Shown here: positions 21,937-33,720 of the stretch, piece by piece | Position numbering within the stretch: the stretch's first letter is position 1 | Layout: each line of letters starts with the position of its first letter | Origin: Monocercomonoides exilis | Taxonomy: Eukaryota; Preaxostyla; Oxymonadida; Polymastigidae | Direction of reading: 5' to 3' | DNA: 64,000 nucleotides | Assembly (NCBI GenBank): GCA_001643675.2 | Contig: LSRY02000011.1 | Location: 558,001-622,000 of the forward strand | The notes under the pieces: model-generated | What the model was told of the DNA's origin: nothing | Database searches by the model: none | Seen by the model: only the letters and a program-made list of their open reading frames with translations | Made by a program: the position numbers and the translations under genes

Positions 21937-22614
21937 TACTTCATTTTGCAAACTTTAAAAAAAAAGCATCTTGATGAAACATAAATAATTAATAACTGAA
22001 TGGAACGATGCATGCCATTTTCATCGCAAATAAAAATATTTTCTTTTCGAAATGAAAGTTTTATTTAAAAGAATAAAATTAATTTTTGTTGTTAAAAACC
22101 AAGAAAGAATTTATCTGAAAGTTGAATTGTGAAATAAAAAAGTTTTTCAAAATTATTTGCATATTTTGTAATTTCACATTCAAATTTCAAAATTTTTCTG
22201 AAATTTCACAATAACACATAAATTGTGCAATTCATCAATTGTGAGAGTTTTTGAAAACAAAAACATTATTCAAAATTTGATATAGACATAGTAGATAAAT
22301 GACAACAATCAAAATTAAAGATTAGAATGAAAAAATTTTTTTCGTAAAAGGAAAAAATTATATTTGGAGATCGTTATGTTTTCCTTATTTCGTGGCTTAA
22401 AAGGAGCAAAGAAAAAAGAAGGATGCTGTCCAAGAAGAAAGAAACAGATGACATAAATTCTTATATGACTAATAGTATGAAACTTTTTCTTTCTATTCAA
22501 AATTGATTTTTTTAAAAATAAATAATGTACATAATTAAAAATTACTAACACACGAACATCAACACAATTTGATACACTCATTTTGTTTATTAATTGGAAA
22601 AAACTGAAGATGGA
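21937..22614. other. Spacer upstream of the USP gene
   Basis: About 680 bp of AT-rich DNA presumably including the promoter of the downstream protease gene. A 26-codon ORF at 22376-22456 (MFSLFRGLKGAKKKEG, a CCPRRKK segment, stop) stands out in composition and could be a small exon or peptide, but nothing corroborates it. Confidence 0.4.
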
Positions 22615-25600
22615 ATGAGTATTGAAAATTTATTGAAGAATGAAAATGAATTTGTTAAAGGCTCTTCTGAGCTTATATTAAATGTTGAACGCAAATCAAA
22701 AATTTCAAAGTTAATTCCAGAAAGTTATTTGCATTCAATAGACGAGGCTATAAAATGGCTCAAGAGAATTTTAAAGAAAGAGGAAATATTGAGTGATTTG
22801 AGTTTTTCAGAACATATTCCGATAAGTCCACGCATGCTTTTTGTGAAAGCACTAGAATATGCTCTTGAAATTTGCTTTGATGAAAAAATAGAAATCAACA
22901 ATAATATCTTGAGAGACGAAACTTGCTCATATTCAGATTATTCTGATTTCCATCTTTTTCTGACTCCTTTATTGGATTCATCAACTTTTTTACTGTCTTC
23001 ATATTTAGTTGCATCTGTACCACGAGTTCAATGTTTGGTGCTGCTCCAACTTCTTTTATTGGACGAAGAAGCATTCACAAATATCTGTACCAATCCAATG
23101 AAGTGCACTCATATTCTGTCCACTCTCTTCGTTAATCCAAAGGAGCACTTGGATCCTTCATTTTCGTGGACTTCACAATCGCATGATTTTTTGGATACAT
23201 ATTCATTTGAAGAGACAAACAAAGATAAACACAACAAATGTTTAGGATCTTTTTGTTGCAACAACAGTAAACAAGTAGAAGATCATAAGCCTTTCTTCAT
23301 TTACAAGCTCAATACAATATCAAACTGCATTTTCTTTTTAAATTCACATTGGAATATAAGGCCACTAACTTCTCAACAAAGAAATTGCATAGGCGAACTG
23401 TTATTATTCCTTTCGGCATTAGTTGAGAAATTTCCTCAAAAAATTCTTCCTGCATTTATTCCTCAAAAAGCATCAAATACACAATCATCATCATCATCAT
23501 CAACAGCAACATCCTTTCCTTCTTCTCCGACTTCTTCTGAAACATTTGGATCTGTTCTATTTTTCCTCATAATTTTGGTTTGCTCTTGTCTTTCAGAATC
23601 TTCCGAGCCATTGCAATCAAGTTTTTTAAATAGAATTAATCCATTTTTATTAAATTTTGTGATGAGCATCTGGAAAGCGATAAACCAAATCAACAACGAG
23701 ACTCTTTCGAATGAGCCGAAGACTGAGGAATCATTGAACTTGGAACAACAACACGCACATTACAAAAGGGATTACAAATGCTCACAACATGATGTTTCAG
23801 CAATACAGCATTTTCCTTTGTTCACAGAGATAGTGGTGTCTCTTCTGGAGATATTTGGATCAATATTTTCTTGCCATTTTCACAAAGGATCACAACAAAA
23901 CACATTACTAAAATTATTTATTGAACAGTACACATCATGTCTTCAGCTCTCAATTTTTCTTCTTAATTCTGTTATTTTGAACCAAGAACGAACTAATTTT
24001 TGCAACGGTTGCAACAATCATTGTTCTAACTCCATTCAATGTTGTGATAAAGTACCAATGTGCTATCCTATTATCATTGACGAAGCGCGTCTGTCTCTTA
24101 TTTTGAGTGTCATATGTGAGTTCTTTGGGCTGATTGTGCAGGATGCTTCTTTACGTATTCAGTTGATCAAAAATAGAAGTTTACCACCCGCATTTGATTT
24201 GGATAGATTGATATGGACAGCAGATGAAACTCTTCTCAGTGAAAGCACAGGAAAATCTCATTCAAAGCGATCAGAGACATCTGAAATGGCTTTTAGCGAA
24301 AGAAATCAAAATGCAAATTCACAAATAGAAAGCGAAAATTCTCAGATTGAAGACAACGTTAACTACGCAAAGATTGAAGCTGAGCTCACTAATTCAAATT
24401 TAGATGAAGATGAAATGGAAGAAGCAGAAGATAAATTTAGAAATCTTTCACATTCACTTTTTCATTTTGCTCAATGTAAAGTTCCGTTTCCTCTTAATTT
24501 ACGATCTTTTCTGAGAGAATGGAGATATATCAGTGAAAAGAGAAAACGAAACATGGAATCCGAAGAAGAAAAATGCAGCGAGTTTCAAAAAGATTCAGAA
24601 GAATTTAACACTGAGCAGAATATTGAAGACAAAAGAGGAGGCTCAGAGGAGTTGACATACGAATGGGGAGAGAAATTGCTGATTGCAGTAACTTTACTTA
24701 GGCATTCGCTGAATCCACTGAATCCATTATCTGATGGAAGCAATATTTCAAGCGAAAAAATTGAAAAGATTGCGGAATCTGTGAAGGAGATTATTGGAGG
24801 CGTCAATAGACAGAAACAAATGCAACGACCAAACAGAAGAAAATGTTCAAAACAGACAAATATGAAAATGAATATGAAAACTGATAGAAAATTTAATGTT
24901 TCAAGAGAAGAAGAAGAAGGAGATGATGACAAAGAGGAAATTCACAAAGCAATGAAATTCGAGGAAAAAGAAATGAAATTAATTACTGAGAAGAATAATA
25001 CAGAAAACAGAAACGAAAATAAGCTGTACGGAGGGATGATGAGGATGCTGTTGGAGGTTGCGATTCCAGAAACCGATGAAAATGAAAGAAAGCCATTTTT
25101 AGAACTTTTAAAGGAATTATGCACAAATTGCAAGGTAAACTGTAACGAGCTCCATTCATTCGTAAGACAAACAGCCGAGAAAATTGACAAGCATTCACTC
25201 AAATTTACATCAACATTTCGAAGTTCTCATGAGATGCAGCACCAATCTCGGGATTTGCGTATGAAATGCTATTCGCTTCAAGACAGGAGTTCTACAGAAA
25301 CCACAACACAACAACAAACGCTAACAGAACAAATACCAAGTTTTTTGAAGCAACTTGCACCTGTTACATATGCAGGCATTACAAATCCTTCGTCACAGTG
25401 CTTTATGAATGCCTTTGTGGTACAGCTGTTTATGCATCCTCAGTTTAGGCGAACTGTTATTTCGTGGAGGCGCTGTGGAACTATTCAAAAATTAGATGAG
25501 AAAATTAAGGAACCAGAGGGTTTGAAGATTATAATCGAAAAATTCAAAAAAGAATATTAGACTTTGCTTTTTGCTTCTTTTTTTTTTTCTTTTTGATTTT

Positions 25601-28600
25601 TTTATTGTCCAACCTTCTCTAACTTTATAAAATATTTCTGTAATCTTTAGATTTCAAGCAATTTTCTGGAAAGTCACACCACTCACGATTCTATGCAGAT
25701 ATTGTTCAGAAGCAACATAATCGTATTCGGCAGTTTTCTTCCACAAAGTTAGAGACAGCATCAGCTGTGATGGACGCCTTGCAGATCGTGTTTGCTCAGT
25801 TGGAGATGAAAGCATATCCCTTCCTGTTCAACACTTCTGATGAAGAAACACCAGAACCACATACTGAAAAGGAGAAAAAGACGGAAACGGCAGCATCAAG
25901 TACATCAACACAGACACCTCAAACTTCAATGGGCATTTGCTCTTCTTCTGTTTCTCTGGATCCGCTGGTGTTAGCTTACCGCGATAAAGCAGATCAGCAA
26001 GTTGACATTCGAAAGCAGCACGATCTGCGGGAATTCGGACTTCGACTTCTGGAGTTGCTGGAAATAGAAGCCGAAGTAGAATGCGAAGAGGCGAGGAACT
26101 TTATTGAAGAATTGTTTCTTGGAGTCCGCGTGACAGAACAGATCTGCTGCAACTCTCACCGGATTTGCCATTCTGAGCCATTCTTTTTTGTGGATGTTGC
26201 TATTGGGGAGAGTACATCACTGCAAGAGGCACTTGAAAAGGAGCGAAGAGGGCAAAAGCTAAAGAGGCTGTTTTGCCCCATCTGCCAAAAGAACCAAGCT
26301 AAGAGACTTTGCATGGATAAGGCTGAAGGAGAGGTTAAAAGAGAAAAAGAGAACACAACAGAAAGAGAAGAAGAAGAAGGAGGAGGAGAAAAAGAAGAAA
26401 AGACCAATTCAAGAAATTTTATTAAAGAGAAAGGGGACGAGAGCAAACAGCCGAATGGAGTTGGAGAAGGGATTGTAAGATGCTATTTGGCAGATGTTCC
26501 AAACACTCTTTTCTTTTATCTGCAGCGATTTCAGTCTGATGGTATCAAAGCAGTTAAAATGGATGCTCATTTTGAGTTTCCGATATACGGGCTGACTATT
26601 TCCGACTACACGAAAGAAGAAGAAGAAGAAGAAGATGATGATGATGAAGGAATTGAAGAAAAACAACAAATTGATTTTGATAGCACAATGAACAACTCTG
26701 AACAATCTAGCTCATCTTCGCCATCTTCTTCATCTTGCAACTTAGATCATACAAATACTGAGACAAAAAATAAACCATTACTCAAAGAGATACAAAATAT
26801 TGGATCAGACAAGCAGAAAGCCAAGAGCTCTTCGAGAGACGAATCTTATTCTGTGTTTGATTTGGTTGGAGTGATATGCCACAAAGGGACTATAAACAAA
26901 GGACACTATTATTCATTTGCTAAGGAACGAGAAGCACCCTTTCGCTGGTTCAAGTTCAACGACCATCGAGTTACTGTTGTGGCAGAAGAAGCATTGAAGG
27001 AAGAGTGCTTCGGCTCAACAGCACATGCACAAAAAAAGCTTCGTGGCACAAACATCTCAGATTCTGCACATGATATGGAGGATCGAGCGGATGACAAGTC
27101 TTCCAATGCTGGAAACGATTCTGGCTTTGAGCGTTTAGCCAACAAAGGAAAGAAAAGAGATTTTGGAGCGATTTTGTTGATGTACCAGAGAAGGCATCCA
27201 ATAAATGAGTGGGAACAGCGAGAGACGGAACTTATTCAGAAGCAATTTAATAGAAGCTTTCCATCACATGAAACTTACACTTTTTTATCTCCTCTACTGG
27301 AATCTCTGCTTTTTCCCCTGAGAATAGTCAAATCGTCTGAAGATGCATTAAATCTTTTAAAAAACTTGAAACCACAACAGCAGCATTATCCAATTTTGTT
27401 CCATCTAACAAATCAAAGTTTGCCTGCTCCTCTGCAATTGGCTGTAATACCTAAGCTGGTGAGAGACGCATGTGGAATCAACTCTTTCGCAACAGTGAAG
27501 CGTTCCATTAATGAGATGGAAGAGGAAATTCAGGAGAACATGCCAAATGAACAATTTATTCAGGAAATAATATCAGACGATTTTGCAGAACTTTACAAGT
27601 GGATATGCGCAAAAGAGGAAGAACTAGCATATCTTCAACAAGTGAAGTCGCGGCATTCAGATTTATCGTATGAAGATTCAATTCAACAAACGTCTTCTCA
27701 AACATCTTTGGAAGGTTTGTCAACAAATATTGATACACTATCGTCTTGTTGTGCTCCTGTTTCACCGCATTGGATGCGTTATTTGATTTGTATTGGTACA
27801 TTTGCTTTTTCTGAAGATCGCTTCAAAGCAGAATGCGAGCACATTCAAAGCTCAATTATGAAGACTTCTTCTATTGTTCCATTGCTGTGTTGTTTCTGCG
27901 AATTGCTTTTTGTGGAACAGTCAAACATGAACAGTGCATTTTATCACATTTTTTTCAATGCAGAAAAGGCTAAAAGAGATGCATTTCTTAATATGATTCA
28001 CATGCTTATTACAAAAGCAGTGGATGAATGTGAAAAACAAAATTGCGAATTGATTGGAGGGAAAATGTGTGAGAATGAGGAATGTTTGTCGAAAGCTTAT
28101 GATTCAAGTGAGATGCGCTCCACGTTTGTTACAATTGCATTTTTGAATGGAATATTTGAGATGATTTCTACAGCCGTAAAACAAAATTATCGGTCCTCCT
28201 CAGTTCTTTTATCTCTTCTATCCGACTTTTTACCACCTAATCTACACCAATTTGTATCAGACATAGAATTGAAACAATCTCCAACACAAACATTGTCAAA
28301 TGTTGCAATTTCTCAAAATTGCACTTCGGAATTGAGTTTGGTGATTTCACCCTCGCCTACCTGCTCCAAACATCCAATTTGGATCCATTCTCTTCTTGCT
28401 GTATCGCATTTACCAGACATAATTCTTGAAATTCTTTTGCATTATCAAAAGATTATTAACGGCAATAATGGAGCTGATGAAGAAATAAAATGTCAGAAAG
28501 AGGTGAGAACAGTCATGATCGACAAGTCATTTTTTGAAAAACTGGCAAGCCTATTAACTGAATGTATTTTGCAGACAGATCAAGAAGTAATTAGAGATAT

Positions 28601-31600
28601 CTTTCAACAAATGAAGCATCTCGATATGGAATCGTTCTTCGAGGAATATCCATTTCTAGAAAGGAAATTTGATTTTTTTCCTTCAAAAACATTCACACCA
28701 CGTCTAACTTCAGAAATATTAGACTTATTTTTAGTAAATTTATCTCCAGAGCTTTTTATTGCAGCGAGTTGTTCAGTAATTGCATCTTGCAACGTTGAAA
28801 ATGGATACCTGGAAAAACAATTGCCAGACGAAAGCTTTTTATGCACCGCAGCTCAGCAAATGCAAACATCAATCTGTTCTGAATCAACGCACTTTTCAAC
28901 CGAATGTGATCAAAAAACTGATAAAGGAAAGGATAGAAACTCCGAATTGTTATGTTCCGCCTCTTTGCCGTCTTTCCTCAGTGACAAATCTTCCGCAACA
29001 ATCGAAACTTGCTTAAACTGGGTTTTAGAAAAAGTTGGTGAAGATTGTTCATTATTGCAAAAGAGCACAATGATTAACTTTTTCTTTATAGTTATATCAA
29101 CAGCTTTAACAGTCATGTCTCAACTTAACTTGCGAAAACGTGAAGAGGATAAATTTGATGAAAGAGATAAAGAAATAAGGCAAACAACGAGCGATCATTG
29201 CGACGATTTCTTCCAGACGATAACAAAATGTACCTCGGAAGATGATGCGGAGGATAAGAGAAATACAGAGCCTATGATAACAACCAACTTGACTCTTCTT
29301 TCTTCTAATTATACAGAAAATGCTTTTTATATAAATGAAATAGATGAATCACAAACAAGTCAAGAATCCAGTGATGGGTCATCAACTTATTCATTAAAAA
29401 CATATATGGATCTATTTTTTGAGAAGTGCCTTGTGCAGTCAGAGGAAAAATTTGAAAGAACAGGATCTATAATCATTGATCAGATAAAGATGTTTCTTGA
29501 AAACTGTACTAACTTTATACTATCTACACAAAATTTCTACAAACTTCTTCAGAGTGAAAAAGTAATTTCAATTCTTCTTATGCTTTTGAAGGGGAATTAT
29601 GCATTTGAAGTTAAAAGGTGTGCCATTGCTCTTCTATGCAGAACGCTAATGGCACAATCAATTGAGTTCAAAAAAGATTCAGAAATAGAATTACATGGAG
29701 TTGACGAGAAGCTTGATAGCAGTTTGAAACAAGAAAAAAATAAAAAGAGATACATCAGCAAAACATATGAATTGTGGAAGTCGATGACTAAAGCTATTCC
29801 TGCAACTACGGATCCAAAGGAAGATGAGAGATTTGATAAACATTTTGGAAAGAAGGCATCTTCTGATACGAAAATTCATAAATTTACAAATTTGTTGATC
29901 GAGAAGCAAATGAAAGAGCTACATATTCTCGAAATGGGTGTTGAAAATGCATCATATTTTTGCGATGCTGCAAATGAAGTCGAAGAAACGGAGGAATGGA
30001 ATGAAGGATACGTGTTTGATGAAGCAAAACAACTGACATACAAAGATGCTATTGGAGATGTGTTGAGATGGGTATTTTCTGAGCTGAGCAAATGGATGGG
30101 AAAGCTATACAGGATTCTTTATGCAGCTTGTACAAGTTTTCATAAATTTGATAATCCGCAATCAACTTTCCAAATAATTGAATCTTTGCCTTCTGAAATG
30201 ATTATTTGCGTTAGTATTGCTTCAATGTTTGATCCAAGGAGCAATTTGTTTAAAGAAATGTTGAAAGATTTTGCAACTGTTGGGCTATTTCTTTCGTGGA
30301 TGCCTGATTACAAGAGTTTTTATTCAACCAGAAATAACAGCCTAGGAAATGAAGGGAGAAATAAATTGAGGATATCCGAGAAATGTTTTATAAGAGAGGA
30401 ACAGGACAGAAGTGAGAGTAAGAGATGGATGGCTAATGTTACATTGGAACTTTTGAAGTTTAAAAAATCTAAGGAAGAGGAAGAGGAAGAGGAGGAAAAG
30501 AAGATCATTGATGCTTGCTGGATAGTAGTTTCAGCAATGAAACGCGCAGCTGGAGAACCGACAAGACTTCCTGATTTATGCTTAAGCACAAAGGAATTGG
30601 TTGATACGAAGAAATTTGAAGAGATTTCTGGCTTTAAAGAAAAAGATTACGAAAGAGATAGGAAAGATAATACAATGAAAACAACACATTTAACAAAAGA
30701 CAAGAATTACGAAACAAGAAGTACGTTAAAGGAGGAATTTAGAAAGAGAACAGAATTTATGAATGAAGTTGAGCAACATCTTGAATTACCAACATCAATT
30801 TTTGAGAGATTGACAACAGAAGCAAGAGTTTTTGGATCAAACGATGGAGTTGATTTGTGGAAGCGATTGCTGGATGAAGAAATCAACTCCAAGGAAAGCA
30901 AGGAAAAAAAGAAAGCGTTCACCACAAGAGAAGAAGATAGAAAGATGAGGCCACAGTTGAAAATTGAGACTGAATCCACAAAAGATATGATGAGTAGTTT
31001 ATTTGGGAAAAGAAAAGCTTTGATGGTGTTGAATTCTGAAGAAAAAAAAAATTCAGCGCTTTTTGGAAAGATGGAAAAAGACAAAGAGAAGAAAGAAGAG
31101 AAGTGGATGTGCTCAGATGAAGGCTGCAGAATGAATTGTCCTTCGTTACCTTCTAAGTGGGTGCTGAGGCAATTTGAAGGAACAGTGATGAAAGATGACT
31201 TGAAAAAGCAAAACTTTCAAAAGGAAACAGAAATGGATGATTCAAATAGAAAAGAAAAAATTAATGATATTTCTAGTCATGAATTTGAGGATAAAAAGTT
31301 ACAATTAATTTATGACAAATCACATGATACGATCGTTTCGTCAACAGAAAAATTCAAGTTGGCTATTGCAAGACATATTGAGTTGGCAAGAAATCAAACA
31401 CTACAGCCAGCTCTTGAAATACCAAAAATACCTGAGATTTCATCGATGAATTCAAAAACAAATCAGCTTTCATCGATTCAGAATTTCCATAAAGATGGTG
31501 GTTTTGTTGGATCAATGAAAACAGAAATTAAAATTGAGGGCAGCACGAATGAATGTGTGAATGGAAGCTGCATATTTAAACAATATGAACCGGAGTTAAT

Positions 31601-32039
31601 GGTAGAAAAGTCTTCATCTTTAAAAGAGAAAGCAACATTATTTGATGGTTTAGATTGTGAGAAGAAACTTGGAAGTACATTCTTTTTAGAAGGCGAAAAG
31701 AAAGCACACGAAGAAGAAAGAACTATGGCAACAAAAAGTTCGTCGAACGAGGCCCAGTTTCCAGTGTTGAATTCAAAAGAATTACAGTCCTTTACATTTA
31801 AACCGTTTGTACCCCCGACATTGACGATGCAAACTCCTCAATCAACTCAAAAGGCTTTAACAGTCAACTCAGAGAAAGTTAGCAGCAACTCGTTCATGCC
31901 AGTTTCTTTTGGGTCAAAGGGGGTTAAAAGCGGAGCATTCAGGGGAATGTCGAAAGAACCAAGATCAACTAGAGGAGGGATAGTTGCACCGAAAATACAA
32001 TTCAGAGAATTAACTGCAGAAGAGTTGAAAAAAAGTTGA
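22615..32039 (+). CDS. Very large ubiquitin-specific protease (peptidase C19, USP9X/USP34-like)
   Basis: Predicted join(22615..25519, 25651..32039), 3,097 residues. The 131-bp intron (donor GTTTGA, branch-like CTCTAAC, acceptor CTTTAG) restores a continuous frame across the Cys and His halves of the catalytic domain. The enzyme removes ubiquitin from substrates. The catalytic domain runs about residues 920-1440: Cys box GITNPSSQCFMNAFVVQLF with Cys929, a QHDLREFGLRLLELL helix, CPICQ zinc-type cysteines, QRFQSDGIKAVKMDAHFEFP, His box KGHYYSF with His1387, and FNDHRVTVV with Asp1406. Acidic and Ser-rich inserts split it. The roughly 900 N-terminal and 1,600 C-terminal residues are mainly helical and charged, as in the giant USPs, but I see no named domain. 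The ATG is used because an in-frame TAA (22591-22593) precedes it. The Cys box reads NPSSQC rather than the usual NxGxTC. Specificity is unknown. Confidence 0.92.
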
Positions 32040-33720
32040 GAATGAGTGTTATGTTTTTTTGGAAAATTATTTACTTATCGGTTGTCTGAAAGGAAAAAAT
32101 CATTTGTGATAATTAGAATTGAATTTACAGCATTGTCGTTGAACTAAATATCTCGAATTGCATGAAATGTTAATAAATAAATAATTTTTTTACTGCTAAA
32201 CATCGAACATAACATATTTCTAATGGAATTCACTGGAATAAAAATGCATGTACACAATTCAAAATAAATGTATTTCTCACTGATAGAGTTTAACAATCCT
32301 TTCTTTCTACAGTTGCTCGTGGAATGAAAGGATAAAACAACAAGATGATAACAAGCAGAAATTTCATATTCATGTAACTCCATCATTAACATTCGAAAAG
32401 AACATTGAAACACAATTGAGAAGCAAAGAGGCAAAAGTTTGCAACTCATGCAATGCTTGCTTCACAATGAAAAGTATTTCTTTTGTCATTTCAACATCAA
32501 GACTTTTATACAAAGAAATGAAATGAAGTGATGCATTTTTTTTTTAATTGTTTATTTCTACAATTTCAGTTACTCTCAATTATTTTGATGCTCTTCAACT
32601 ATTTAATCATACATAAATGATTTATTGTTCTTTAGACATTCTTCAAAAATAACATATTGTATTTTGAAACAATTTCAAATAAAAATGAAAAATAGGATCA
32701 ATAGCTTTCTCTGGTTTTATTCTGCATTAATTTTTGGTTGATGCAACAAAAAAAAAAAAAAAATAAAAAAATAAAAAAATAATTTTATGAAAATTAAAAA
32801 CAAAATAAGAGTACACTTTTTAGTTTTGATTTGCTATGTGAAATACAATTATTCAAACCATTGGAGATTAAACATATCAACGAGGAATAAAAGTTGCTTA
32901 TCACCAAATTCTAAAACAGAAACAGAAAAACCTAAAAAAAAAGTGTTGAAATCGATAAATATACAAATTATCTCCAACGAAATAGATGCTGTTAAAAACT
33001 AATTTTTCATAACAGAGAAAAATAAGGATCCTCATTTGAGGTTTAGGATAAATAAATCTGGAGAGAAAATTGTAAGGTAAAAATATTTTCAATTCACAAA
33101 AGCATAGAAAAATAAGGTAAGTCGCAATCAAATAATCCAAAAAGACTTTAGGAAATTCAATAAAACGAACAAGATAAAGCTAAAAAAATAAGTCGCATTG
33201 ATTATAAAAGTTAGACAAGACTAAATAAAAAACTTCATAAAATTACATTTTTCATTAGAAAGTGACAACAGTGAAAATTCATGTCAGGCGTTGGAAGAGT
33301 AACTCAAGAAATGCAACTACTCCACGAGGTGTTTGCAAAATTAAGATTGTTGATCAAATAGTTAAAAAAAGATTTGATAGCGACAATTCATTCGAATGAT
33401 AATAATTAAAAAATAAACACAATGTTTGAATAATAAAAATAAATAAGATATTTCCCAAAAAAATGTACCTCTATTATTTGCACAAGTCAAATGAAGTATA
33501 AAGAATATATGGAGAGATTGAACGCTGCATTTTATCACTGCGAAAAGCATAGATAAGAAGCTACTGAAGTACGGAATGTTTTAGAAAAAGAGAACGCCTT
33601 TGTGAAAATGTAGTCGATGAAGATAATTGAAATGAATAATTGCTGGTGATTCGTAACACTGTACAGGTTTAGCATAACTTTATTTTTTTACATAATTTTA
33701 ATTTGAACCAGAGTTGAAGC
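32040..33720. other. AT-rich spacer between convergent genes
   Basis: About 1.7 kb between the 3' ends of the USP and CDC25 genes. I found only short ORFs without domains, an A-rich run near 32750-32780, and no repeat pair. Confidence 0.55.
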
